Counted from the stretch's first letter, positions 1 through 12,320 are shown. The stretch is 64,000 nucleotides of DNA from Colius striatus (GCF_028858725.1 NC_084759.1:137560171-137624170); one strand, 5' to 3'. Numbers and translations are program-made. The notes: generated by a model not told the origin, from the sequence alone.

Positions 1-622
1 AGCCAACAGCTTGTTTTGATGTCACTTCATCTGCCTCATTCAGCTCATCTAAGTCTGCTCTATTTACATAAAGGACACAATTCTTGATAATTATTACCAT
101 TTTCTATGACTATTTAGAGGATTTTAGAGTTTTCAGTTCATTGACATCTCATGATGCCTTTGATTTTAGAGAAAACTTAGTGGTGGCTCTACCACAAGAC
201 TCCAGTGAACCCAGCCCTCAGCCATGCCTATACTTACATCAATTCCTTTAGAAACTATGGGGGAAAAAAGTCCTGAAAAATTCTGAGCTATGGCTGTTCT
301 ATTGTATTTCTGTTGGACAAGGAGAGACAAGAAGTAATTTTGATGTTAGCTTCATAGTCCAAAGGATCACTTGTCATCTCTGTAGATGTTAGCTGTTTAT
401 ATTTTTGTTATGCCTAGGTAGAACTACACAATTTATGAAATTAAAACCTACTTTCTTTTTCCAACGCTCTTCATAGGTTTGGTTTTGGGTTTGTGTTTTT
501 AAATCATGTACTATTAACGTGTCAATTAGACATCATTCTTTATGATACTCAAAGTTTAATTCTAGGATAAATGATTAGTGAGAAGTATGTTAAAACAGAC
601 CCAAGATTACAACTGGACTTAC
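1..622. other. SLCO1C1 intron 12 (partial)
   Basis: AT-rich intronic sequence after the donor of coding exon 12. No coding exon, repeat family or RNA gene could be recognised. The small open frames here have no recognisable similarity. Confidence 0.8.
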
Positions 623-687
623 CAAGTACTCTTATTGCCAGGGTATAGATACCAACTGCAAATGATTTCAAATGTGGTTTAATGCAT
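623..687 (-). CDS. SLCO1C1: SLCO1C1 coding exon 12 (start of TM11, last one in the window)
   Basis: The exon has an acceptor AG at 689-688 and a donor GT at 622-621 (GTAAGTCC). It is only 65 nt, phase 2 in and 1 out. It reads CIKPHLKSFAVGIYTLAIRV plus L, which matches the short conserved OATP exon before the GIPAP-type exon. The frame continues past its donor into exons that must lie before position 1. The conserved continuation was looked for in 1-620 and not found. Confidence 0.95.
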
Positions 688-3600
688 CTAAAAAATGTAA
701 AAAATTGTGTTAAATAGAAATAATGTATTGACTGTGGATAATTTGAACACAAATAGAAAGCAAGAGGAAGGAAAAAAATGTGACTTTTTTCACCTTACTA
801 ACACTGACATTGACAAAAGGATGTTAACAATGTGATAAAAATCAGAACAATATCTAGGAATTCTTAACATCTATATTCAAGATCACATTTTAATAAGGTG
901 GTGCATTTTCATACAGTACCAGCACTGAGGAGTTACCAACACAGGACAAGAAAATTGGTTGTGAAGTCATGCATCATTGGATAGTCTTATTCAGTTAAAC
1001 ACTCTCTGAAATTGTGGATAATGACTCAGGCTAGTACAAGGCATTTAGACACTCAGTATTCATTGCACTATATCTAGGATCAGGATCACACTTCCTGTAA
1101 AGATAAATTCTCTAAGCCATTCTCTGATAGAAGAGACTGTTTTATCTGGACTTTTCTGAGTTTGCAGCAAGGGCCCAGCATAGGCATCAGTCCTTTTCAC
1201 TCCAGATCAGCCCTGCACCAGACTTGAGTCATCATCCTGGCTCTTCTAGGAGGGTGGAGGTGGTGGGCAATAGAACAGCTGCCTTTCACATCAATGCTAG
1301 CAGCAGTGTGCATATGGAGCCACTCAAATTGGTAGGACTCATCTGCTGTTAATCTCACCATCTGTGCAAGTATCAGACTGCCTATTGCAATAATTCAGCA
1401 AAAACTTGAGTAGATGCTTTACTTTCAGCTTGTGACTAGCTGCAGTCAGATGATTAAACTGAGATATGCTTGATATGTAGGGTGAGTAACATAAGTGTAT
1501 CGTTATGGTAATTTTTGGAACTCCCTGTTGTCACAGCCATTCTACTCAATATAAAAGAAAAAAAAATGTCCTGAAATTCAGTTGTCACTATGGATACACA
1601 TAACACCTTGGAGGTCCAGTCTATACGCTCTGAACTGGGAAGGACTCAGCTTCTGCAGAAATTCCTGTAATCAGGAATATCTTTTAAAGACAATGAAGAC
1701 ATTACAGAACTATCTGTCTTGTTCCCCGGCGGTGTTTTTTTTGTTATTTGCCTATGTAATTGTCAGAACAGCATTAAGAACCCATATTGTAAGCAATACG
1801 TGGATCATGTTAATTTAGTGAAAAAGGAAAAGAGTGTGAAGAATATACATGAAAAACAACACCAAAGTACTGTGCTTGAAAAACTGCTGTATACATCTCA
1901 TTTTGTAATCTGAGCACTTTATTTTCTAATGGCCTGATCATGGATTACCATCATACAATCTGTAACACTGTGGCTTTTATAGGTACTGCCATCTTTACAG
2001 GCATGAACATAGTATGATTTTGAGCTGTAAGGACAGTGTTTTACCATCCTATCAGATACCTGCTATACAAGCAAGCCTCAGCCTAGAAGCCCTTTTAACC
2101 AAATGTGAGTGCATAAAAAGTAAAAAGTAGAAAATAAAAACAATAACTGGGTATTTATTATGTTTTCCATAAGATTTATATCCAGCCAAAAAAAATCTTC
2201 TCTTTCAGGTGAAAAAAAATTGTGTGAGACTTTGTATTGTCTTAGCACAGAAGCACGAGTTCTTTGTGATGCTGAGCAAGAGCCAAACCTCTCAGGGAGA
2301 TCTGAGACTTCCTTTTTACTGCTTAATCACTTACTATTAATAGCTTGAACAACATCTATCTGAACTGCAAGGGTTTTTTCTCCACAAATTCAGAGCTTTC
2401 CTAAGTTTCCTAAGTTCCTTGGCAATTGATTTAGTCTAATACCACTAGAAAGACATGTTGGCAGACGTCTGTGTCACTAGCATATTTCAATGATTTTAGC
2501 TGTGCAAACCCTTTAAGTGACTGTCACTGAATCTTATAGGCTTTTAGAGATTTAACTTTATTTGTGTTCTATGGCAAGTGCAATGATATCTGCTCATCTG
2601 AAAATGTAAGCTTGCTTAGGTTCTGGAATCTTATCAGAGCTTACTGAATACAGAACAATATTAAAACCAGATAATTGAAAAGAAAACCTTAATGAAATCT
2701 GCAACTTGACCTTGGGACTGTGTTTTCAGAGAGCATTTATTTTCTTTCTGGGAACAGAAGCACACTTTCAATTCAGATATTTTTTCAGGGAAGGCCAGTC
2801 AGTGATGGATTTCAGAAAAGCAGCTTGAGCTTAAAGTGGAATTGTGCCCACAGGTCATTTTTGCAAAAAAAACCAACCAGATTGAACTTACTGAACATGT
2901 TTTATTTATCTGCACTTGAAATTTGGATGTCTTCAATCCAGCAGGAAAAAACACGTAACTTCTCAGTTTCAATTAAATGGCTCTCAAAATGATTTTCAAC
3001 AGAAATAAAAGCTCTGGAGCAGAACCAATAAAGCTGATTTGCTGATTTCATGTAACAAAATGTTTTAGTGCCATTACTGAAAACCTCTCTAAGCTTTTCT
3101 AAATAAATCCATTAAGCATTAAGTCCCCTGAGAGCAAGTTCTTGGGGTTGAGAAGTGCAGGCAACTCTAAGTGATTTAAGCTCATAGGTGTTCAGTTATG
3201 AACATCATATACCCTTTCTACCATACGCTTTATGGACAGAAAAAAAACATATGGAGGGCAAGGGAAATGAAACTTTCTTCATGCAGAGTCCTGTGCTCAT
3301 TTTTATACAATAAAATACTCCCCTGTGTCAGAAGCAACCATGGAAGACAATCTGGTGGAAATCCTCAAAGCTTTCCTACAAGCTCTGGACCTGTGAATCA
3401 TCCTCTTGGTGCGTGGACAGTTTCAGTGGTGTATAAGCTTCAGTAAAAATTGTCTAAAATGGATTGTATGGTTCTCCTTGCAGTGACTCCTTAAGGTGGA
3501 AGAGAGAGATACCAGGCGTTTTTGCAGTGCTCAGTGAAAACCCTATACAAGGTGAGTGGGAAAAGCTATGCAGCTTGTGTGGCTTAAGGCATGTACCTGA

Positions 3601-4724
3601 CTGGCAGTGTTTGTGAAGGGCAGTGGAAAAGGATCCTCACCTCAACGATTTCTGAATGTCTCTATGTGAAAATAAATTATGATTCAAGGACTGTGCTGGA
3701 ACCATAGCTGAAGTTATATTTCTTTATTTAGGTTTTTTTCCATATAGCCTATATTCAATCAGGTCTAACATTGGCTTTTTCTGTATGATATAGAGACACT
3801 GGCAAATGAGATAGGGCCCACTGCAGAAAATATTCTTTGAAAACCAAAAGGAATTTTGGTGTAAGAAAATACCACAATAATAAAGCTTAGTAAAACAGTA
3901 TTTACTGTTGTTATGTTTGAGAAGTAGAATGTACTCATCTGGAAATAATTTGGGAAGAAGAATTGAGAAAGAAAACTTTCCAAAACAGAGTGGAGCAGCA
4001 CTTTGAATCCAAAAACTGCAAGAATCTGACAAAAAATCAGATTATTCACTGGAAGTACTGTATTCCTTTTGCACTTTCTAAAATTAGCTTAAAATCTAAC
4101 ACTCAGTGATGGACAAATAGTTCCAGCAGTTAAATACATATTGGAACAATCTCTTGAGACAAGCATTTAATAAGCCTGTGATTATTGCATCAGAAATAAC
4201 CCCCAGCATCTCATACTGAATTTATCTTTGTTTTTAGGAGAGTAATCTGGGACAGAACAATTATATGGAATAATACAATGGTCTAGAGGAGAAGAGTTGA
4301 ATGTATATGGAGGATTTGGGTTACCTAACCTCCATGATCCATTCATAACACAGTGTGGAAAACTGGCTGCCTGTAAGCACAGACATGCACACATTGGAAC
4401 ACGCAGAGCTTATTTCCATTTGCATGGAGGCCATTTGACACCATTCTGGTAATATAAAAGGCAGAAAGGGAAATGGAATTTGGTATAAAAGGCATCCTAT
4501 GTCATGTTTAAAACCAGAAAGTTATTGCTGATAGAGATAATCATAAGCACGTTGTTGCTTTGATGGTGGAAAATTCATTTCCAAATCATGAGGATGTCTT
4601 TCAATAGTAAAAAAAAAATATTTTTAAGAGTCACCTTGCACAGATGAAAACATTTCACAATACTAGAGGGGAAGGGAGACTCAGTTGAAAACATTTGACA
4701 ATGCTAGCAGAAATGATTTCTTAC
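688..4724. other. SLCO1C1 intron 11
   Basis: An intron of about 4 kb, AT-rich, with scattered poly(A)/(T) runs. I see no exon, CR1 copy or RNA gene. Near its 5' end (transcript sense) are two copies of a 22-bp direct repeat at 4,645-4,666 and 4,686-4,707. Confidence 0.75.
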
Positions 4725-4909
4725 CTTAGAAGCAGTATGTATCCCGGTGTGCCACCTACTGACAGAGTATATGAAGTGATAACTGATACTACTAGAAAAT
4801 ACAGAAACATTTTTGGACACTCATCTCCTTTTTGACATGGTCCCATCACAGCTGAGTAGCTTTGTGAAGGAGATGTCAAGGTTCCCACACAGCTGCAGTT
4901 AAAAAATAT
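4725..4909 (-). CDS. SLCO1C1: SLCO1C1 coding exon 11 (end of loop 5, TM10)
   Basis: The exon has an acceptor AG at 4,911-4,910 (CTGTCTTCCAG) and a donor GT at 4,724-4,723 (GTAAGAAA). It is 185 nt, phase 0 in and 2 out. It reads [20 protein letters not shown], then [11 protein letters not shown] with the last four loop cysteines, then [20 protein letters not shown] and TPGYILLLR (TM10). NCS is a potential glycosylation site. An imperfect direct repeat lies just inside the downstream intron (see findings). Confidence 0.95.
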
Positions 4910-6535
4910 CTGGAAGACAGAGGCAAAAGTGACAGCAGAGATGTGTCTTTTCAGGAATCGCACGGCATGCTTTTCTGGTTAGTCAAAAGTTTAAATGCAA
5001 ACTTGAAAATTATTTTTTCAAAAGGAAAAGGCTTGTTCATTGAAGGAGCAAGATATAAATAAAGTATCTACTGTGAATTAATTTATTTAGCGAGGTTTTA
5101 TAATATAGCTTTGGCAGCCAACAGCTAAAAAAATCCTACCTCCTACATTCTCTGCTTGGGATTTCTGCTGGAAACAGTAACTGAGAACATTTTAAGTGTG
5201 GGTAGCAAATTGTTTAGGGCTGGAAAGGATGTGCCTTACTCAGTTTTAATTCACTGACTTTGACAGAACTGATTGTATTAGAAAAACTACCACATCACTT
5301 ACGAAACAAAAGGTTTCCTTACAGTGTTTTTTCCAGTGCCGTTGGACGCCTGGCAGCCAGCGAGACAAGCAGAAATGTAGGTAACTCCGTTTTCCCCACA
5401 GATGGGGTCCCAGTCATTCTTGGAACATGAACAGCCTGAGTTGCACTCTGAAAACAAGGCTTCCTCGTAATCAGTCATCCCCTTAGTTCTGGGGAAAATA
5501 AAAGAGAAATTGGAATTACGTTTTATAGCAGACATGGAAGAAATCACTATCAAATCACGGGCTATGCTCTCTACCAGGTGCACCTGGCCAGACCTTCTGT
5601 CTGTAGTCCGTTAAGGTGTTGTCTCTTCACATCCATGCAGCAGTGTAAATTTTATTTCTTTGTTATCAAAAGGTTTTCACAATATCCCATTACCTACTGT
5701 GAGATAATAACTACTTTATTAAGGGGGACAGCTTACAATTTCTATTCATACTTTGTCTTAGATTTTCTAAGATTTTTGTTATCTGAGGCTTGATGTGGTT
5801 TTAACAAAAGTAGACAAAAAATGTTTGATTACTCCACTGGCAAAGAGAGTAATGAGATACCATGGAAAATGATATTTGTAGAAGTTAGGGAAGAAATGGT
5901 CAGAATGGGATTCTTCCAAATTGAGGGGCTGATACCTTGCATGATTCTTATCTGCCAGCTTCAGCCAGCTGCTGCTAAAGTCACCAGTGGAGCAGCTCCT
6001 GCGACTGCTGTGGAGGCAATGCTGGAAATTCCTCCCAAAAAGTGAGCTTTACAGTGTAATAGCATTGGCAAAAGTGACCAAAGTGTTAGCCTCAGGTGTA
6101 CTTCACTGTTAACATCATGGTTAATTCATGGTTAATCCATGAATCCTTAATATTTGGGTTTAGGGGCTATTAAATGCCATGGACTGTTCAACAGCACACA
6201 GAGGCAATTATTGAATCTCATCCCCCCTACTGAGCTCCTCACATTTCCAGGCTCAAAGGATGAGTCCCATGGCAATAATAATGAAAAAGTAATCAGAAAA
6301 ATAATCTGCACTTGTGGTATAAATGCCTCTGGGATGAAGGCAACAATCAGGAAGGGTTCTGACACAATGCCCTCTGGAATATATGGCGTGATTTCCACTG
6401 CTTTGGATCAAATTTCTGGGAAGTATATTTAGGTCAGACATTCTCTTTTCAAAAATGTATGTTTTGTGGATAAAATGAGGAAAAGGTTTGGTTTGCAATA
6501 GCACTTTTTGCTGAAGTGTGCCCTTCACAGCATAC
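4910..6535. other. SLCO1C1 introns 10 and 9 (flanking exon 10)
   Basis: Introns 4,910-5,322 and 5,489-6,535 contain no recognisable repeat or gene. A short tandem CATGGTTAAT-like repetition occurs at about 6,116-6,143. Plus-strand open frames around 6,154-6,432 are not conserved and are treated as chance. Confidence 0.7.
5323..5488 (-). CDS. SLCO1C1: SLCO1C1 coding exon 10 (Kazal-like extracellular loop 5)
   Basis: The exon has an acceptor AG at 5,490-5,489 and a donor GT at 5,322-5,321 (GTAAGG). It is 166 nt, phase 2 in and 0 out. It encodes the Kazal-type Cys-rich part of extracellular loop 5, including ECNSGCSCSKNDWDPICGEN and GVTYISACLAGCQASNGTGK. Six cysteines are visible in this exon, and with exons 9 and 11 the loop has eleven, as is typical of OATPs. 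NGT is a potential glycosylation site. The loop is thought to be disulphide-bonded and needed for surface expression. Confidence 0.95.
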
Positions 6536-6731
6536 CCATGGTAAGACACGGTCAGTCCAGCTACATCTGAGTTCTCACAGCCCATTGCAAATAATGAGAG
6601 GAGCAAAAGGTAACCAAAGAAAGATGATCCCAGGGAGAGTTTTGCAGCCCCTAAAATATTGACTTTGAATTTTTTCATTATCAATCCTCCAGAGAATATG
6701 CCAAAAGCCACAGCAGGAATGTTGATAAGAC
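6536..6731 (-). CDS. SLCO1C1: SLCO1C1 coding exon 9 (TM8-TM9)
   Basis: The exon has an acceptor AG at 6,733-6,732 and a donor GT at 6,535-6,534. It is 196 nt, phase 1 in and 2 out. It reads [20 protein letters not shown] (TM8), then [20 protein letters not shown] (TM9), then [15 protein letters not shown], the beginning of the large extracellular loop 5. The first of the conserved loop cysteines is in GCENSDVAG. Confidence 0.96.
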
Positions 6732-9700
6732 CTGAAATCAAACATAAAATCAGTATTAATGAAAAGTCCAGCTTAATGGACTATCCTCCTCTGACACAAA
6801 ACCAGCAGCAGCAATAAGATGAAGCAACAAAATATGAAAGATCTTCAGCCAGGGTGGTTTTCTTTTTGTCCAGACTAGGATTGTTTCTTTGAAGGTGCTG
6901 GGACTGATTTTTAAACACTTGCTCCCAGGGAGATGTTTAGGGGTTGGATAATGGTCTTCCAATGTATTAAACTAGGTGATTTTTTGTGCTGTTAGTTTGC
7001 CAGAGGAGGGCGCATTGTAGTGTTATTTCAAATATTTTTGGTATTATTTCTCACAAGAGCTGCTCTGAGTACAGGGGTATTGTGCTGCTTAGGGCAGCCA
7101 AGACAGCCATAGTCCCACTGCTCAGTCTGGGCTTTGCTATAGACCTTCCCTGTGTCCTTCACCAGTACAGCAATAATAGGAGGAACAGGGGCCACTCTCT
7201 GGGGCTCGCCCACTACAGCTTTCCAGAGTGGTTCCTCTTCTTCCCTTTTCCTCTGACAGGAGGCCTGAACTGCTTATTCCTAGAGGGCAAATTCGGTTTT
7301 ACCCACAGTGTCAAAGTAAAGAAGTCAGGAACAAGACTTGCTTTTTCTCTTTTGATTAAGCTGTGAAATGGTGATTTCCTAGAGAAGTATCTGAGAAGGA
7401 GAAAGTCAGTAGTGTGTCATTGCTTCTGTGCCCAGTAGAGTTAGGAAATTTCTCTGTTTTTTGTTGTTGAAATGCCCTCTTAAGTGCAATTGCAGAGAGA
7501 TATATATATATCTCGAAGGCTGTCTTGTGACAGGCTTCAGACAATCAGGTGGGAAGGAAATCTATGCAACTCTGTGACCATCATTCCTTACCAGGACAGC
7601 TTTACTCAAAGCAATGTCCATACTGATAGACATGGACAGAAAGACAAAGAAAAAAATCCCTTTCAGTACATTAAAAAAATATGTAAATAGAGATAACCGT
7701 AAATGACACTGCCCAGTCAAACCAGGTGTCCTTTGCTGGATTTCATTGTTACAGAAAATTATTTTCCCAGCTTTGCCAGACAGTTCCAGTACATTACACT
7801 CCCCCCTTGCAGAGGGAAGTGTATGAGGCTTTCAGCTTTTAATTCATGCAGTGACAAACCAAGTGAGTATAAAAACACAAGCGAATAAAAAAACATACGT
7901 GCATTTCTATAGTAGATGAAGTTTCACAAGTTTCATCAGGTGACTGGAGGTATTATATAATGATTTCAAATGACTTGGTATAAAACCAAGAGTGACACCA
8001 AGCTGGATGCATGTGTGAATCTGCTTGAGGGCAAGAAGGCCCTTCAGACAGACCTGGACAGGATGGATCAATGGGCCAAGGCCATTTGTATGAGGTTCAA
8101 TAAGGCCAAGTGCCAGGTGCTGCACTTGGGCCACAACAACCCCATGCAATGCCATGGGCTTGGGCCAGAGTGGCTGGAAAGCTGCCTGGAGGAAAGGGAC
8201 CTGGGGATGTTAATTGACACCGAGCTGAATATGAGCCAGCAGTGTGCCCAGGTGGTCGTGAAAGCCAATGACATCCTGGCTTGTATCAGAAACAGTGTGA
8301 ACAACAGGACCAAGGAGGTGATTGTTCCCCTATACTTGGTGCTGGTGAGGCTGCACCTTGAACACTGTACCCAGTTCTGGGACCTTCACTACAAGAAGGA
8401 CACTGATGTATTGGAGTGTGTCCAGAGATGGGCAACGAGGCTGATGAAGGGTCTGGAGAACAGGCCTTATGAGGAGTGCCTGAGGGAGCTGGGGATGTTT
8501 AGCCTAAAGAAGAGGAGTCTGAGGGGAGACGTGCTCATTCCTTACAACTGTAGCAAGATGGGAGTTTTCTCTCCACTAATGAATGATAGAAGAAGAGAAA
8601 ATGGGCTCAAGTTCCACCAGATGAGGTTTAGATTATACATTAGGAAGAACTTTTTCACTAAGACGGTTGTTAAACACTGGAATGGGCTGAGCAGGGAAGT
8701 GATGGAGTCGCCATCCCTTGAGATAATTTAAAAACACATAGTTGAGGTGTTGATTGAAAAAACCTTTTCCAACAAAAAGATTCTATGAGCCTTTATCTTA
8801 TGGTCTCATAAATAACTCCATTGCTTGACATAACATCACAGGGATGGAGAGGGAAAAGAGGGGCAAAGTGTGTATATTTAAGGAAAATCATACAAGCTCA
8901 ACAGGAAACATTTTACTTTTTTGCACATTCCTTGGGTTATGACTGCTGAAAAATATCATCTTAAGGTCTCCAGAGGGTTTTCAGGTTTTTTTTAAATTGT
9001 TCTTCAAATTGCTCTGACAATTCTGAGATCAGAGAGATTGGGATAGAAATTGTTTGTTTGGTTTTTGTTTTTAAAAAACAGAAGAAACAAGAAAAAAGAG
9101 CAATAGACACTGTTAGTTCCAGTCAACACTCAGCTTTCTTAGTAAGGGTGAACTGGGAGAGAGCAGAAGGAAGGAAAATCACTTTATTGCAGGGATGATC
9201 ACTCAGACAGGATACAGTCCTTACATTTTGTGAAATCATATGGATCTTAATGCTCACTGGATTTGCACATACCTGAAAGCTTAGCTTAAATACAATGAGA
9301 TGTACTGTGCTGAATATAGGGATTGTTTTCTGGACTTCTTTGGCCATCAGCTATGCTTGAAGATTTCTCCTTGCTTTGAGGAGTTTTGTGCCAGGAAATT
9401 CCAGTTTCTATCTTTAAGGAATTAACATAGCACAATGGATCAATACAGCTTTTCTCTCTATATATACCTCTGTTGCTGTGCAACTAATGCCACTTTGAAA
9501 CAAGGCAGGTCCTCTTGTATTGGATAGATGTAAACCTCTTTGCAGTTTAATGCTATTGAATCCCTGGACCTCAGGAACTGAACCCAAGCTTGCATACAGG
9601 TTCAGCAACTGGGCAGTGAAGTTCACCATCCTGAAGGCATCTCCAAAACTGACCACCTTGGTACCAGAAGGCAGAAGCAGCCTCTCTCTCTTTCCTGTGC

Positions 9701-10317
9701 TGTATGGGAAGGCCTGGGAGACAACTTCACAGCAGAGAAAGGCTCTTAGGTAAAGTTAGGGTAGAAATACTTATTTTTCCTTTACCAGCATTGTAATATT
9801 AGGTTCTTATTGTACATATTGTGTAATCTGTTATGACTTTGGCTTCCTTCTATTTAACATCGGCCTCTTCAGAAAGTAAGAAATCACTGTCAATATAACA
9901 GCTACTTTATGGTCAATCCTTTAGCACTCACAGAGTTGACCTTCATTTCTTTGAAATAATTGAGAAGCCAGAAAGGGAGCAGACGTGTCTGCTGATAAAA
10001 TTATATATTTTTAAATTCTCTTTTCAATTATTCTCTTATGCTGTTCATACACAATTTTCAAAATTTCCATTAAAGTGGAAAATAAGGTATTGAAACATAT
10101 AATTTTTCACAGTAACTCATGAGCAGATAAACTCGGAGCTAACTAGTGCTAAAGCAGCAATGAAATAACTTACCTTCTCTGTGCTACTATTTAAAGCCAG
10201 ACAAGGAAGGAGAAGAAATTTACATATCTTAAAGAAATACAGTTTTCCCTGTATGTACACATAAGCCACTCTTAAAACATCCATTGTTAAGATATCAAGA
10301 AGCAGATGTAGCATTAC
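6732..10317. other. SLCO1C1 intron 8
   Basis: An intron of about 3.6 kb containing a CR1 3' fragment on the plus strand (7,980-8,789), opposite to the gene. A short TA tract (tatatata, about 7,500-7,512) is present. The rest shows nothing identifiable. Confidence 0.75.
7980..8789 (+). mobile_element. CR1 LINE, 3' part with reverse transcriptase C-terminus
   Basis: A plus-strand CR1 non-LTR retrotransposon fragment, 5'-truncated as is usual. It encodes the C-terminal end of the CR1 ORF2 reverse transcriptase. Recognisable blocks are [79 protein letters not shown] and SLEII at the end. It finishes with the CR1 3' terminal motif ATTCTATGA at 8,780-8,788. The frame is open from 7,970 to 8,731 (253 codons). 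It is still non-functional because the endonuclease, most of the polymerase domain and any promoter are missing. It lies antisense in SLCO1C1 intron 8. Confidence 0.95.
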
Positions 10318-10482
10318 CTATAACAAAATTAGTTTTTGAAGAAGTTTGCCCATACTGCTGCTCAATATACTTTGGCTTATACGTCACCATGCCTATTAAA
10401 GAATTGAACTGAATGATACTTGCACACAAATACAGAATGTAAACTGGATTCCCCAAGAGATTCTTCAGTGATGGCAAGAAGT
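10318..10482 (-). CDS. SLCO1C1: SLCO1C1 coding exon 8 (TM7)
   Basis: The exon has an acceptor AG at 10,484-10,483 (TTTTGTCTTGCAG) and a donor GT at 10,317-10,316. It is 165 nt, phase 1 in and 1 out. It reads [20 protein letters not shown] (cytoplasmic end and TM7), then [20 protein letters not shown] and the start of TM8 (NFVIG). The match to OATP1C1 is strong throughout. A CR1 element lies in the following intron. Confidence 0.96.
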
Positions 10483-12221
10483 CTGCAAGACAAAATGGGA
10501 GAAATGACAACAAGGCCAGAGAGAGAAATATTACTATGAAAAATGTTTTGCAACATGTTTGCACCTCCCAAAGAAGGGCTATAGAACATTTCAGAAGGAA
10601 TCCATGAAGTTCTATGATGCTTCTAAGAGTTTTCCCGTGTCTGGATGGGGGAACAGTGGAGCAAAATACTAAGCATCAATTTCCCAGAAGAGACATCTTC
10701 TTTTATATATCTTTGTTCAATCATAAACCAGGACTGATTTGATGCATCCTCAACAGCGACAGAATCTTTTACCTTAATTTGAGGGCAGATAGTTCTCAGC
10801 ACAGCTGACAGTAAACACAGACATATTGAATTACAGATTCAAGTACTAAGGGGAAATGTTTTTGGCAAAGTAGGGCCAGGAAAAGCAATTATGCAAAAAA
10901 ATTTATGTCTAAATCCAGATAGCTTACTAAAGTACTGTATCTAGTCTGTGTACATCCTTATTCTGATCAGATTTTGTATTTGTTTTTCTAATGAATGACT
11001 TAAAGAAAAAAGTTTAGCAATAACTGAGTTGTTTGACCCCTGCTTCTGCAACAGTCACTATGTGAGTAATTTTCTTTTGCAGTTTCATGATATTTACTGG
11101 GACACTAGTGCAATCTTACAAATCTCAACTTGAAAATTCTGCACGCAAGAGCAGGTCCAGAAAATCACGAAAAGACTCAATGGTCAGGAAAGAAACTCTA
11201 ATGGCTTGCCTTTTGCCATCTCAGCAATCTTCACCTGTTGCTGATAAGATTCGTATTGGTCCTTGTTATCCTCAGTGATGAACTTTGACTTCTCAGAAGA
11301 GGTACTGGAGTCCTTTCTGCTCTGTGGTTTTGGAAGGTGCTTTGGCAGGAACCAAAAAGGGATGCCGGCCAGAAGGCTGATTGCACCTGCTATTAAGTAA
11401 CCCAGCCACCAGGCTCCCACCCACTGCATATCCTTGTGAGTTAGTGTTATGCTGTCTGGAGATAGTTAAAAAAAAAAAAGAGAAACAAAAAAAGCTTTTT
11501 GATAATGTTTTATGATAATAAAAAAGGTGATTTTGAAGGGACTTTCTCCAAAGGAGCACACCTGCACCTCATCGAGTTTAGTTGTGCTGTATTGCTCTAT
11601 CTATGTTACAGGAGCAATCGTGGGGAGGCAATAAGGATGTGCTGATTCCTGTGACACAGCAGGAGTCTTCCCCTGACATTGCAGGGTCCCTAGCTGTGCT
11701 GCCTCCATGTTCTCTGGGAGGCTGCAGGGCCCAAGACACGGCATAGTCCAGGTGGCCACACACTTGCACCCAGTCAGGCTGTTCTGCACAAAAACACCAG
11801 TGAAAAATGGAGTGGAAGGTGTTTTCTCAGGAGGAGGGCGGTTAGGTGTCCCGGTCTCCATTGCAAGACTGCTTTTCTGGGCAATGACACTGTACTATAG
11901 AATGCACACACACAGGTCTTGGCAGGATCCTGAGCCTCAGTCCTGCCTTGTTCTGGTGCCTGCTGCCTCCCCAGAGCCTCCTCAACATGACATCTTCTGC
12001 CAGATCTGCTGGGGCTAAAAAGAGTCAGGCCTCCTACTTTCTCCCTTCCTGTCCTTGCTAGCCTTTTCTGCAGAAGGCATTGCTTTGCCTTTTTATTTCA
12101 CAAAGTGCTTGCCCTACCCCTGCTAGCCCCTTAGGCCTGGAAGATAACTAGACAGTTCTTGGCTTAAAATATGCATTTTGGAGCCTGACTGGATATTTAA
12201 AACCTGAGTTTTCTCACTTAC
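10483..12221. other. SLCO1C1 introns 7 and 6
   Basis: Intron 7 (10,483-11,209) is the short intron that begins with the GC donor; its acceptor is a strong TTTTGTCTTGCAG. Intron 6 (11,456-12,221) has an unusually GC-rich patch at about 11,600-12,060 with open frames on both strands. None resembles a known protein or has supported splice sites in frame with the gene. Confidence 0.65.
11210..11455 (-). CDS. SLCO1C1: SLCO1C1 coding exon 7 (TM6, OATP signature; GC donor)
   Basis: The acceptor AG is at 11,457-11,456. The exon is 246 nt, phase 1 in and 1 out. It contains the OATP family signature at the start of TM6 ([14 protein letters not shown]), then [17 protein letters not shown], then a long Ser/Lys-rich cytoplasmic loop ([10 protein letters not shown]) ending VKIAEMAK. 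The exon must end after AAA-G at 11,210 because the next exon supplies the AC that completes Asp in the conserved DFLPSLKN. The intron therefore starts with GC (GCAAGC), not GT. No GT donor nearby keeps both the frame and the conserved sequence. Confidence 0.94.
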
Positions 12222-12320
12222 CCAGATCTACAAAGCCAATGTCAACATAAAGTTTGGCACACAGCGATCCTAGAAGAAAGCCAAATATTGGCCCTATAAT
12301 TGCAACTGTTTGTACACAGC
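12222..12320 (-). CDS. SLCO1C1: SLCO1C1 coding exon 6 (TM5)
   Basis: The exon has an acceptor AG at 12,322-12,321 and a donor GT at 12,221-12,220 (GTAAGTGAG). It is 99 nt, phase 1 in and 1 out. It reads [20 protein letters not shown] (TM5), then [13 protein letters not shown] in the extracellular loop before TM6. This stretch is nearly invariant in OATP1C1, and the join YIG|CVQ is exact. Confidence 0.96.

Noticed and set aside
11707..12018. Plus-strand open frame of 103 codons in SLCO1C1 intron 6
   Set aside because: Antisense, unrecognisable, and explained by local GC-richness that lowers stop frequency.
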